From the NCBI GenBank assembly GCA_964581165.1, contig CAZOMM010000001.1, forward strand, positions 15,051-79,050: a stretch of DNA of 64,000 bases, given 5' to 3'. Source of the stretch: CAZPAN01 sp964581165 (lineage in GTDB: Bacteria; Actinomycetota; Coriobacteriia; Coriobacteriales; CADBOM01). The notes under the pieces were generated by a model. The model saw only the letters and a list, made by a program, of their open reading frames with translations. It searched no databases and was not told the DNA's origin. Every line of letters begins with the position of its first letter. The first letter of the stretch is position 1. The position numbers and the translations under genes were made by a program. Of the stretch, positions 8,301-16,420 are shown one piece after another.

Positions 8301-8611
8301 CAACACCTAATTTACTTTGAGTTTGTCTTTTAATCCCCCATTAATTCTGTTTTTGTGCTTAGCTGTCCATGGCCGGGCATCTATGCGCTTAAGTTGAATG
8401 CAACTCAATCTAAATCTTTGTACTTTTTTGTACTTTTGCGAGATGAATAGCATGAGCAGAACGCTCCCTTTACGGAAGGTAAAAATCTTCAGTTTCCAGC
8501 AGGGCCCTATCTTGGTTATTATTTCTGTGGTCTTTATTTCTATAGTCAAAACACGTGCGATTCGGCATGTGCGATTTAGCGATTTAGATTTTTTGAGGGT
8601 GGTTTTTGGGG

Positions 8612-9889
8612 ATGCCTCTTGTTGTAATGAAATTTGGCGGCACCTCTGTCGCAAACGAAGAGAGAATTAAACGAGCTGCAAGGCGCATTATTGAGCGGCG
8701 TGAGGCAGGTGATAAGGTCATTGCTGTGGTATCTGCCATGGGCAAGTCCACGGATGACTTTGTTAAGCTTGCGCATGCAGTAAACGAGAACCCGTCGAGC
8801 AGGGAGATGGATGTGCTTCTCTCGGCAGGGGAGCAAATTTCTATGGCTGTTATGGCCATGGCGGTAGAAGGCATGGGTCATCATGCAATTTCTTTAACAG
8901 GCGGCCAGGCTGGAATTGTGACAGACGTTGCCTTTTCTAAGGCCAAGATTCGCGAGATTAAATCAGATCGCATTCTGCATGAATTGGACAAGGGTGGCAT
9001 TGTCATAGTTGCGGGCTTTCAGGGTGTTACAAAAGCGGGGGATATCACCACACTTGGACGTGGTGGATCGGATATAACTGCTGTAGCAATAGCCGCTGCC
9101 ACAGGTGCTGATCTTTGTGAGATCTACACAGATGTTGAAGGTGTTTACACAACTGATCCTAGAGTTTGCCCCAGAGCTCGAAAGATTGATGTTATTGGGT
9201 ACGAAGACATGCTTGAGCTTGCCGATAGTGGCTCGGCAGTTTTGCTATCTCGAGCTGTTGAGTTTGCTAGAAATTTTGGAGTTAAAGTTCATTGCCGTTC
9301 GGCATTTAGTGATAAACCGGGCACTATAGTTAAGGAGGTGCCGGAGATGGAGTCGGCAGTTATTTCGGGAATTGCACACGATGATTCTGAAGCTAAGGTT
9401 ACTTTGCGAGATGTGCCTGATCAGCCGGGAGTAGCCGCTAAAGTTTTCTCCTCTGTGGCCGAGATTGGGGCCAACGTGGATATGATCGTTCAGAATGTTT
9501 CCGAAAATGGCATGACAGACCTGTCATTTACAACTCCACTTAGAGATCTCTCTAAGGTTATGAGCCTGCTTGATGAGCTGGTGTCTGATCTAGGAGCGCG
9601 CAGTTACCTCATCGACAAGTCGATTTCTAAGATCTCGCTTGTGGGTGCTGGAATGAAGACCAACCCAGGTATTGCCGCCAAGATGTTTACTGTGCTTGCA
9701 GAAAATGGCATCAATATTTCGCTTATATCAACATCACCTATTAGAGTTTCGGTGGTTATCGATGAATCCTTTGCACAAAAGGCTGTTCAATGTCTGCATA
9801 CCGCCTTTGGTTTGGATTCGGATGCCATCTTTGAAGAGACACAGCTTTCGAGTGAGGAGCTTGCCGCTAAGGCAGAAAAGGGTAGGTAG
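8612..9889 (+). CDS. lysC: Aspartate kinase
   Basis: The 425-aa enzyme phosphorylates aspartate at the entry to lysine, threonine and methionine synthesis. The N-terminus MPLVVMKFGGTSVAN is the kinase signature; GRGGSDITAVAIAAAT (about residue 150) is the second substrate motif. Two ACT domains follow (from about residues 265 and 345; VPDQPGVAAKVF and MKTNPGIAAKMF), which in this family bind lysine and/or threonine for feedback control. ATG 8612 gives the standard N-terminus; an in-frame TTG two codons earlier is less likely. asd follows 188 bp downstream. A 625-bp space separates it from the divergent padR gene. Confidence 0.96.
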   Translation: MPLVVMKFGGTSVANEERIKRAARRIIERREAGDKVIAVVSAMGKSTDDFVKLAHAVNENPSSREMDVLLSAGEQISMAVMAMAVEGMGHHAISLTGGQAGIVTDVAFSKAKIREIKSDRILHELDKGGIVIVAGFQGVTKAGDITTLGRGGSDITAVAIAAATGADLCEIYTDVEGVYTTDPRVCPRARKIDVIGYEDMLELADSGSAVLLSRAVEFARNFGVKVHCRSAFSDKPGTIVKEVPEMESAVISGIAHDDSEAKVTLRDVPDQPGVAAKVFSSVAEIGANVDMIVQNVSENGMTDLSFTTPLRDLSKVMSLLDELVSDLGARSYLIDKSISKISLVGAGMKTNPGIAAKMFTVLAENGINISLISTSPIRVSVVIDESFAQKAVQCLHTAFGLDSDAIFEETQLSSEELAAKAEKGR

Positions 9890-9892
9890 ACG

Positions 9893-10030
9893 TTGAAGTG
9901 CAGATACTGAAGCGCCAGAGGCAGATGCTGAGGTGCCTGAGGTGCAGATGTTGAGGTGCCAAGGGCGCAGATGCTGAAGCGCGTAAGCGTTGAGGTACAG
10001 ATGTTGAGGTGCTAGAGGTACCAGAGGCGC
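9893..10030 (+). repeat. Degenerate tandem repeat between lysC and asd
   Basis: About five degenerate copies of the unit GCAGATGCTGAGGTGC, spaced 20-27 bp apart, fill most of the space between lysC and asd. One forward frame through the first copies would read as an acidic Glu/Ala/Pro string like the low-complexity tails seen elsewhere in the window, but it is closed by stops. The first copy begins four bases after the lysC stop. Confidence 0.75.
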
Positions 10031-10077
10031 TTAAGTTTTGCCTTTACAAGATTCAAGAGAAAGTTAGAGGTGTAACA

Positions 10078-11103
10078 ATGGCTTGGAACAAGGAAATGCC
10101 GGCTAATCCGGTTGTAGCAGTATGCGGTGCCACAGGAGCAGTCGGACGCGAGATGCTCAAGGTGTTGGAGCAGAGAGATTTTCCCGCTAGCCGTTTTGTT
10201 GCACTTGCAAGTTCGCGAAGTGCTGGCAAAAAGCTGCCATTTAAGGGAACTGAGCTAGAGGTTCAAGAGATGACTCCAGACTCATTCCAGGGCATTGATA
10301 TAGCTTTGTTCTCAGCTGGTTCGAGTATCTCGCAGCAGATGAGGCCTCATGTGGTAGGGGCAGGTGCTGTGATGATCGATAATTCTTCGGCCTTTCGTAT
10401 GGAAGATGGGGTTCCACTGGTGGTTCCCGAAGTAAATCCCGAGGATGCCCTTAAGCATGAGGGACTTATTGCTAATCCCAATTGCTCAACTATTCAAATG
10501 GTTGTAGCTCTAAAGCCCCTGTATGACATCTCTAAGATTACTAGGGTGGTTGTGAGCACCTATCAAGCTGCATCGGGTGCTGGTGCCAAGGCGATGGATG
10601 AGTTGTTTACGCAATCTCGTGAGTATTTAGATGGCGAAGAGCTGCATATCGAAGCTTTTGCTCATCAGATTGCATTTAATTGCATCCCTCATATCGATGT
10701 GTTTATGGAGGATGATTCCACTAGGGAAGAGTGGAAGATGGTTGCAGAGACCAAAAAAATTATGGGCGATCCCGACATCCAAGTTGCAGCAACCTGTGTA
10801 AGAATTCCCGTTTTGCGCTGCCATGCCGAGTCGATAAATGTTGAGTTTGAGGGAGAAGTTAGTGTTGAGGCTGCGCGAGAGGCTTTTGAGAAGGCGGCCG
10901 GGGTTACACTCATAGACGATCCTGCTCAAAAGCTTTATCCAATGCCAGGTCTGCTTGCTGGAACCGACGATACCTACATAGGCAGACTGCGTAAGGATCC
11001 TACGGTTGATCATGGAATTGCAATGTGGGTTGTTGCCGACCAGATTCGTAAGGGCGCTGCACTAAACGCAGTACAGATTGCCGAGATGTTGCTGCCTAGC
11101 TAG
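10078..11103 (+). CDS. asd: Aspartate-semialdehyde dehydrogenase
   Basis: The 341-aa NADPH-dependent enzyme makes aspartate semialdehyde from aspartyl phosphate, the product of LysC. The Rossmann motif VAVCGATGAVGREML is at the N-terminus. The catalytic cysteine is in NPNCSTIQMV (about residue 130), with TYQAASGAGAKAMDEL following and the family C-terminus present. ATG 10078 is preceded by AGAGG; an upstream in-frame ATG at 10009 lies within the repeat tract and has no SD. Together with lysC it supplies semialdehyde to dapA/dapB at 54-55 kb. Confidence 0.96.
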   Translation: MAWNKEMPANPVVAVCGATGAVGREMLKVLEQRDFPASRFVALASSRSAGKKLPFKGTELEVQEMTPDSFQGIDIALFSAGSSISQQMRPHVVGAGAVMIDNSSAFRMEDGVPLVVPEVNPEDALKHEGLIANPNCSTIQMVVALKPLYDISKITRVVVSTYQAASGAGAKAMDELFTQSREYLDGEELHIEAFAHQIAFNCIPHIDVFMEDDSTREEWKMVAETKKIMGDPDIQVAATCVRIPVLRCHAESINVEFEGEVSVEAAREAFEKAAGVTLIDDPAQKLYPMPGLLAGTDDTYIGRLRKDPTVDHGIAMWVVADQIRKGAALNAVQIAEMLLPS

Positions 11104-11273
11104 GTTTGGCAGCCTAGGTCTGTAAACAAGGCCGCAAGTGGATTTTGCTGAGGCGGGCCGTATATAGGTCTTACAAATTAGTAACTTGACCAGCTTCTAA
11201 GTTAACAAGCTTTGCAAGCAGATCTTTGATTGGATTTGTTTAAGCAAATGCTCAAGTAAGTGCAATAGATAAA

Positions 11274-11312
11274 GATGCCGGGGCATTACCACAATGACCC
11301 CGGCATCGTTTC
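11274..11312. terminator. Bidirectional terminator between asd and the FAD oxidoreductase
   Basis: A perfect 10-bp stem GATGCCGGGG/CCCCGGCATC (11274-11283 and 11298-11307), 14-nt loop. GTTTCTG follows on the plus strand and TTTATC on the minus strand. It lies between convergent genes and can serve both. The rest of this 312-bp gap holds a repeat copy (E) and no gene. Confidence 0.75.
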
Positions 11313-11340
11313 TGTGCGCCTTGTATTGTGCGCGCATTTA

Positions 11341-11373
11341 TTCAGCAGTCACGCTAAAGCTGATTTAGCATAG
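11341..11373 (+). repeat. Dispersed repeat, copy E (partial)
   Basis: About 25 of 33 positions match copy C at 39786, ending CTGATTTAGCATAG. Its centre also makes a small hairpin (GCTAAA ... TTTAGC). It is the weakest member of the family. Confidence 0.4.
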
Positions 11374-11415
11374 ATTCGGCATTTTTCTGAGAGCCACTTT
11401 TAGAGAACCCAACTT

Positions 11416-12549
11416 CTAGAACTTAGCTTTAAATCGGTCGTAACTTAGACCACTTATGTCTATTGTCGATGACGCACCTGTGTCTATTAGTTCTGCCATC
11501 GCGTAGCCTATGCCAGGCGATATTCCAAAACCATGAGCATTAAAGCCGTAAGCACTAACAAGGCCAGGCACCTCGGGACAATCTCCTAGCACAGGAACCC
11601 CATCTGGTGTAATGTCGATCCATCCAGCCCAGGTTCGCACAACATTCATTTCTGCCATCATTGGGAAATATTTCATAATCCCTCGGCATACACAGGGTGC
11701 ATTTGTTGAGTTTCCCTTGGTGCTTATGTCGTAAAAGTCGAAGCCCTCAAGGTCGTCGTCTCCGCCAAATACAAAGGAGCCATGATTGGTCTGCCCTCCG
11801 TAAAAGTCGGCTTCTGCTGTACCCAGCATCGTGTCAAACATATGTGGTTGACACTCTGTTACAAGGCAGTGATCAATTCGAGGCCTAACTGGAGCGTTTA
11901 TTTCCACAGTTTCAAGTATTTCTTTGGATTGAGCACCAGCGCACACCATTACGGTATCTGCCTCGTATGTGTTGTTCTCGGCTATGACCTTGCGAATTCT
12001 GCCGCGAATCTTTCGAAGACTCAAAACCTTTTCGCCAGTGATAAATCTCACTCCAGCTTCCATGGCTCGAAGATAAAAGCCTAGGCCAGTCTTGAGGGGA
12101 TTGGCATGTCCATCGCTGGGACACCAACTAGCACCAACAACCTCTTCTGACAGATATGGGTTGATCTGCCTAGCTTCATCTCCCGAGATCATGCTTACAT
12201 CAAGACCGCAGGCTGCAGCTCTGTCGGCTAATCCTGTGAGAATTTCCATGTGCTCTTCGGTCTTGCCTAGACGCAGGTTTCCACCTTGGTTGTACTCAAC
12301 ATCAATCCCCAGTTCCTCACCAAGTGTTGGCCAGATATTTTCTACAGCAAACATAGCTAGGGGGAGTTCGCGAGGGTCTCGTCCCGACTGTCTTACTCCT
12401 CCAGCATTTCTAGATGCAGCACCGTTGAGAATGACATCTTGTGCTTCGAGGACTATCACATTGGTGATTCCGCGTTTTGTTAAATAGTAGGCTGTGGAGC
12501 ACCCTTCGATGCCGCCGCCAACAATAATTACATCCGCAGTGTTATTCAT
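11416..12549 (-). CDS. FAD-dependent amino-acid oxidoreductase (DAO family, HcnC/OoxB-like)
   Basis: A 377-aa flavoprotein. The N-terminal VIIVGGGIEGCSTAYYL dinucleotide-binding fold and the C-terminal G-F-G-I-SPGIGYAMAEL segment are typical of the DAO superfamily (glycine/sarcosine/D-amino-acid oxidases). Its context with two [2Fe-2S] proteins and a pyridine-nucleotide-disulfide flavoprotein matches the beta subunit of opine oxidases, D-hydroxyproline dehydrogenase and HcnC, which oxidise a secondary or primary amine at FAD. AGGAGG lies 4 bp before the ATG. It follows the BFD-like gene after 8 bp and is the last gene of the operon. The substrate cannot be fixed from sequence. Confidence 0.85.
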   Translation of the reverse strand: MNNTADVIIVGGGIEGCSTAYYLTKRGITNVIVLEAQDVILNGAASRNAGGVRQSGRDPRELPLAMFAVENIWPTLGEELGIDVEYNQGGNLRLGKTEEHMEILTGLADRAAACGLDVSMISGDEARQINPYLSEEVVGASWCPSDGHANPLKTGLGFYLRAMEAGVRFITGEKVLSLRKIRGRIRKVIAENNTYEADTVMVCAGAQSKEILETVEINAPVRPRIDHCLVTECQPHMFDTMLGTAEADFYGGQTNHGSFVFGGDDDLEGFDFYDISTKGNSTNAPCVCRGIMKYFPMMAEMNVVRTWAGWIDITPDGVPVLGDCPEVPGLVSAYGFNAHGFGISPGIGYAMAELIDTGASSTIDISGLSYDRFKAKF

Positions 12550-12557
12550 TGCTCCTC

Positions 12558-12878
12558 CTAGAAACTTTCGTTGCCAAGATCATGCATCTGAAGGGGCCGT
12601 TGCGGGGAGCGGGCTGCTGGCGTACATAGCTCAAGTCGTCCGCATTTAAGCTCTTTGGCGATGATTCCTTGTGCCAAACGTGTGCAGGTGCGCCCTTGAC
12701 ATAGACCCATTGCACAACGAGTAAATCGCCGTATTTCGGGGAAGCGATACAACCCATCGTGTACTGCGCGTCTTATGTCGCCTTTGCTTACTTCTTCACA
12801 ACGACACACAATAAGGTCGTCGTCGGCTTCGGGTTTAAAGGGATTAGGATTGATAGATCTATATGTTGGAGAACTCAT
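12558..12878 (-). CDS. BFD-like [2Fe-2S]-binding protein
   Basis: A 106-aa protein with the four-cysteine BFD pattern: IVCRCEEVSKGDI (about residues 23-35) and TRCAMGLCQGRTC (about residues 53-65). In opine-oxidase and hydroxyproline-dehydrogenase complexes this domain carries electrons between flavins and is often fused to the larger flavoprotein; here it is a separate gene. AGGAG lies 6 bp before the ATG. It precedes the DAO-family gene by 8 bp. Confidence 0.85.
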   Translation of the reverse strand: MSSPTYRSINPNPFKPEADDDLIVCRCEEVSKGDIRRAVHDGLYRFPEIRRFTRCAMGLCQGRTCTRLAQGIIAKELKCGRLELCTPAARSPQRPLQMHDLGNESF

Positions 12879-12919
12879 CTAAGGCTCCTCAAATCTTAGT
12901 TTTAGGCTTTTGGGCATTT

Positions 12920-12986
12920 AAGTTGCAGAGGATGTTTAACTTACAGGGGACGTTTAGCTCGCAGGCTTAGCTATTTAGCTTGCGAG
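12920..12986. repeat. 18-bp degenerate tandem repeat at the 3' end of the flavoprotein gene
   Basis: Three degenerate copies of an 18-21 bp unit (AAGTTGCAGAGGATGTTT; AACTTACAGGGGACGTTT; AGCTCGCAGG... ATTT) run into the last codons of the gene ending at 12975, where the C-terminus (FKLAS) is encoded by a fourth partial copy. The tract lies between co-transcribed genes. Confidence 0.6.
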
Positions 12987-14549
12987 CTTAAAGAAACGTG
13001 CTTGATGTGCGTATTGGCGTGGGATGCTCATTGTTAGCAGGGCTGTATGGTCAAAGGCCGATGGATTGGCAATCTTTACAACCTTTGCTCCACATACCTC
13101 GTTTCCGCTGCGATCAAGCGCCATTCCTTCAGTTCCCGTGGAGGGCAAGGGCAAAAACTCGTAAGGCAGAGTAACTTGAGCAGTTCCATCTCCAAGATCC
13201 TCATTAACTAAAAAGATGGCTTGGCCTGGGCAAAATGCTACGCACTTACCACAATTAGCGCACTTGGCCTTGGGATTGATCGTAGGCAACTTGGTCATGT
13301 TGTCCTTGCCTACATTTATGCAGTGCTGAGGACAGGCATCTCTGCAGGGATTACAAGGGATGTTTTGTGTGCATTCGATAACTGCATGCCAACCGTCTGT
13401 ATGCACAAGTCCGCCAAACGAATCTATTTCTTCGTCGGTAACATAGCCTCGTTTAAGCAAACTTTGAGAAAGAGGGATTCCTTCGTCGGTTTGAGTGATT
13501 TCCTTGCCTCTATTTTGCGGAGCAAACATTCCCATTCGCAGGCTGTCCAGTGCTTCGAGATGTTCTTTTAAGGCTTTACCTGCAGTTTCTGCATCTATGT
13601 ACCCTAAAAACTCGGCCGCCGATACCGCAGCTATGCGTCCTTCGATCATGGCCGAACTGGCTTCTTCGATTCCAGAACAGTCTCCTGCAGCATAAATTCC
13701 TGGTACCGAGGTAGCGCACCGCTCATTAACAACTGGAACGCTGCCTCCCTTGTCTGTCATCTCACAACCGGCCATATCTAGAAGCTGCGATTGAGGCGAA
13801 AGGCCAGCTGCAAGACAGATTGTGTCTACATCAAAGTGTTTTTCGGTGCCCTCGATAAACTTAAAGTTGCTGTCTACTTCGGCTATCACAACTCCGCTTA
13901 CATGGTCTGTTCCTTCGGCCTTTTTGATTGTGTGCGATGTGTAAAAGGGAACGCCGGTACGTGCAAGTTTGGATGCGTGTACTCCGTAGCCACCTATTTT
14001 GGGCGCTGCGTCAACAAGAGCCACGACTTCGCATCCAGCTTGCAAAAGCTGAAAACTCACCACAAGCCCAACGTTGCCGGTGCCAAGCATTAAGACTCTT
14101 TCTCCAGGTTTGACACCATTGAGGTTCATGAACATCTGAGCGGCTCCAGCGCCCATAACTCCGGGTAGAGTCCAGCCTTCGAACATGACTGCGTTTTCGG
14201 ATGCGCCGGTTGCAACTATTATTGAGTCGGCTTTGCAATGCGAGACTTGTCTATCGTGATGGATCATTAGCTCTTTATTGGGAAAGATTCCCATAACTTC
14301 TGTGTTGAGTTCGACCTTGACTCCAGCTTCAGAGGCTTGTCTCAAGAGCTCTTGACCTATCGTGACTCCGCGTAGTTTAGCTCCGTGTTCTTTGGAGCCA
14401 AAAAACTTGTGAATCTGTTTGAATAGCTGACCGCCTGGACGGGAGTTTTCGTCAAAGACAACAACTTCTAGGCCATATTTTGCAGCTTCTATAGCAGCGC
14501 TAAGTCCAGATGGTCCAGAACCTATAATTATCAAGTCGTAGCGTTTCAT
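12975..14549 (-). CDS. FAD/NAD(P) oxidoreductase with [4Fe-4S] ferredoxin domain (HcnB/OoxA-like)
   Basis: A 524-aa two-domain protein. Residues 1-~330 form a pyridine-nucleotide-disulfide oxidoreductase fold with LIIIGSGPSGLSAAIEA, a central VLMLGTGNVGLVVSF and GIYAAGDCSGIEEAS. The C-terminal part holds cysteines for two [4Fe-4S] clusters: CTQNIPCNPCRDACPQHC and CANCGKCVAFCPGQAI. It corresponds to the alpha subunit of opine-oxidase-like complexes and would pass electrons from the DAO-type subunit onward. The ferredoxin insertion suggests output to a low-potential or membrane carrier. Gaps are 18 bp to the upstream [2Fe-2S] gene and 96 bp to the BFD gene. Confidence 0.88.
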   Translation of the reverse strand: MKRYDLIIIGSGPSGLSAAIEAAKYGLEVVVFDENSRPGGQLFKQIHKFFGSKEHGAKLRGVTIGQELLRQASEAGVKVELNTEVMGIFPNKELMIHHDRQVSHCKADSIIVATGASENAVMFEGWTLPGVMGAGAAQMFMNLNGVKPGERVLMLGTGNVGLVVSFQLLQAGCEVVALVDAAPKIGGYGVHASKLARTGVPFYTSHTIKKAEGTDHVSGVVIAEVDSNFKFIEGTEKHFDVDTICLAAGLSPQSQLLDMAGCEMTDKGGSVPVVNERCATSVPGIYAAGDCSGIEEASSAMIEGRIAAVSAAEFLGYIDAETAGKALKEHLEALDSLRMGMFAPQNRGKEITQTDEGIPLSQSLLKRGYVTDEEIDSFGGLVHTDGWHAVIECTQNIPCNPCRDACPQHCINVGKDNMTKLPTINPKAKCANCGKCVAFCPGQAIFLVNEDLGDGTAQVTLPYEFLPLPSTGTEGMALDRSGNEVCGAKVVKIANPSAFDHTALLTMSIPRQYAHQARFFKLAS

Positions 14550-14567
14550 TCTTATACCCCCGTTTTG

Positions 14568-15065
14568 CTAGATTTTTGCTGTCATTGCAGTGGACATAGC
14601 AACAGGCTTTGACGTGTCAGAGGTATCCGTTGCTGCTTCGCCGAATGTTTCAGATACGGATGCTTCAGCTGTTCCGGATGTCTCAGATACGGGTGTTTCG
14701 AACGTCTCGGGTGCTTTGGATGCTTCGGGTGTTTCAGATGCTTCGAATGCCTTTGCGCTTACTCCGTACTGAGTTTGTACAGCCATGCCTTTTTCGACGG
14801 GGGTAACGCATGTGCGAACATTGGGTTTGCCATCTACGATCATCACGCAGTCGGTGCATCGTCCTATTGCGCAAAAGACACCGCGTGGTTCATGCAAATT
14901 ATTTGTATATCGATGAATCATCACACCCGCAGCCTTAAGCGCCGCAGCAATTGGCTCTCCCTCGTAAGCTTGAATTGTTTTTCCGTTATAGGTAAACGAA
15001 ATTAGTTTTCCTTTTTCGGGCTTACCTAGGATTGGGTGGTTCATTATCCGGTGAGACTTAGACAT
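14568..15065 (-). CDS. [2Fe-2S] ferredoxin-like subunit (HcnA-like) with low-complexity tail
   Basis: A 165-aa protein. The first ~95 residues are the HcnA/SoxA-N type [2Fe-2S] fold: FTYNGKTIQAYEGEPIAAAL, then GVFCAIGRCTDCVMIVDG and VRTCVTPVEKGM. The last ~60 residues are a repetitive acidic tail of Glu/Ala/Thr/Ser/Pro units (ASETPEASKAPET and similar) of no known function. Such a tail is unusual for this ~100-aa family and resembles repeats elsewhere in the window. ATG 15065 is the best start. Its DNA (14590-14770) is a visible degenerate repeat of about 12-15 bp. Confidence 0.82.
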   Translation of the reverse strand: MSKSHRIMNHPILGKPEKGKLISFTYNGKTIQAYEGEPIAAALKAAGVMIHRYTNNLHEPRGVFCAIGRCTDCVMIVDGKPNVRTCVTPVEKGMAVQTQYGVSAKAFEASETPEASKAPETFETPVSETSGTAEASVSETFGEAATDTSDTSKPVAMSTAMTAKI

Positions 15066-15109
15066 TGGATTATCACTTTCTTTTTGGCGATTTGTATTTG
15101 GGGGATGAG

Positions 15110-16249
15110 CTAAGCAAACGTGGGAGCGTCCCATAGATGAAGTTTGGTGCCAATTCCCATCTTTACGGCGTTGTCATAGCAGTACTTGCCCCATGCAACG
15201 TCTTCTACCGGCATTCCACCAACACTCATCGTGATAACTTCGTCATCGCTTTCGCGTCCAGGTGCGCGGTCGAGGAGTATGTCGCCCATAGAGATGATTC
15301 GTTCGCGGGTGATCAAGCCGTCGTGAATCATGTCGGTAAACTTGCATCCAAAGATGTCCATTCCATATCCAAATGTGGGGTAGGGGTACTCATTGGCCCA
15401 AGAGTCGTATAGGCCAATATCATCAACAACCAACTTGCACTTATCTATAAGATATTGATCCTCAACGTCAAAGGCAGAGGTACCGATGATAAAGGCACCA
15501 GGCTTGACCCAATCTCCCATAACTTTGGCATAGCTTGTGGGATCTGAGGTGGCTGTTGCTCCAAAGTAGACACAGTCGCTATCGCGGACTAGTTCTTCCA
15601 GTGTGTCTACTACCTCGATAGTTGTAAATTGCGGGTGCTTTTCTTTAACGTAGGCAATATAGCCATCAATGCCTTGCTGGCTTCTACCCTTGATTTTTAC
15701 AGTGTCTAGATTTGGAATCTCTGCAGCAAAGGCATCGATTGCTGTACGGCTAACTCCTCCAGGTCCAAAGATCGCAAGCACCTTGGAATCTTTGCGAGCA
15801 AGATGACGAATTCCAACTCCAGGAACACCGCCTGTGCGATATGCGGACAGCAAGTTTGCAGACTCTAGGGCAATTGGTGCTCCGGTGTCTTTGTCATTGA
15901 GCATGACCATAAGGATCGAACGTGGCAGACCCTTTTCCTTGTTGGCAGTGTTGGAGCCGTACCATTTGCAACCTGCCATGTCAAAGGGGCCTCCTAGATA
16001 GGCCGGCATTGCCATAAAGCGTCTATCTTCGCCTTGATCGGTTGGCATATTGGGGAATGGTGAGCTTTTGGGGAAGGTGACCATGCATCCATGGGAGGTG
16101 CCAGTTTTTCCACCCATCATAAAGTCACCTAATCTGAGGCATTTTAGGACCTCTTCCATGGTGTCGATACAATCCGAAATGTTCATTACACCAGCTTTGA
16201 TCATGTCTTCTTCGTTGAGATAAAGGAAATCGATTGCCGGATAAGCCAT
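15110..16249 (-). CDS. Ornithine cyclodeaminase / mu-crystallin family protein
   Basis: A 379-aa member of the ornithine cyclodeaminase family. Visible landmarks are the MAMPAYLGGPFDMAGCKWYG active-site region, ALESANLLSAYRTGG, and the NAD-binding AIFGPGGVSRTAIDAF (about residues 155-170). True ornithine cyclodeaminases convert ornithine to proline and ammonia with bound NAD; relatives reduce imines or act on other amino acids. A close subfamily is annotated in databases as tyramine oxidase subunit B, without strong biochemical support that I know of. It leads the flavoprotein operon, as ocd genes do in Agrobacterium nopaline/octopine catabolism. GGAGGATCCC precedes the ATG. Confidence 0.82.
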   Translation of the reverse strand: MAYPAIDFLYLNEEDMIKAGVMNISDCIDTMEEVLKCLRLGDFMMGGKTGTSHGCMVTFPKSSPFPNMPTDQGEDRRFMAMPAYLGGPFDMAGCKWYGSNTANKEKGLPRSILMVMLNDKDTGAPIALESANLLSAYRTGGVPGVGIRHLARKDSKVLAIFGPGGVSRTAIDAFAAEIPNLDTVKIKGRSQQGIDGYIAYVKEKHPQFTTIEVVDTLEELVRDSDCVYFGATATSDPTSYAKVMGDWVKPGAFIIGTSAFDVEDQYLIDKCKLVVDDIGLYDSWANEYPYPTFGYGMDIFGCKFTDMIHDGLITRERIISMGDILLDRAPGRESDDEVITMSVGGMPVEDVAWGKYCYDNAVKMGIGTKLHLWDAPTFA

Positions 16250-16420
16250 GGGATCCTCCTTAGTGTCTGCCGCAGCTTCTTAGTGCTTAACATCTTTGCT
16301 AGCACCTAGGATTTAATTGACCTGCTGCGGTTTGGCTTTTGCTTTGCTTTACTGTGCTGTGCTCTGATCTGGCCCTTATAAAGGGAGTTTTACTTACTAC
16401 TTATGAAAACTTTTGAGCTT

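Noticed and set aside
7987..8611. Lysine riboswitch upstream of lysC
   Set aside because: None of the conserved L-box helices or junction sequences is visible; the only strong structure is the hairpin at 8233-8292.
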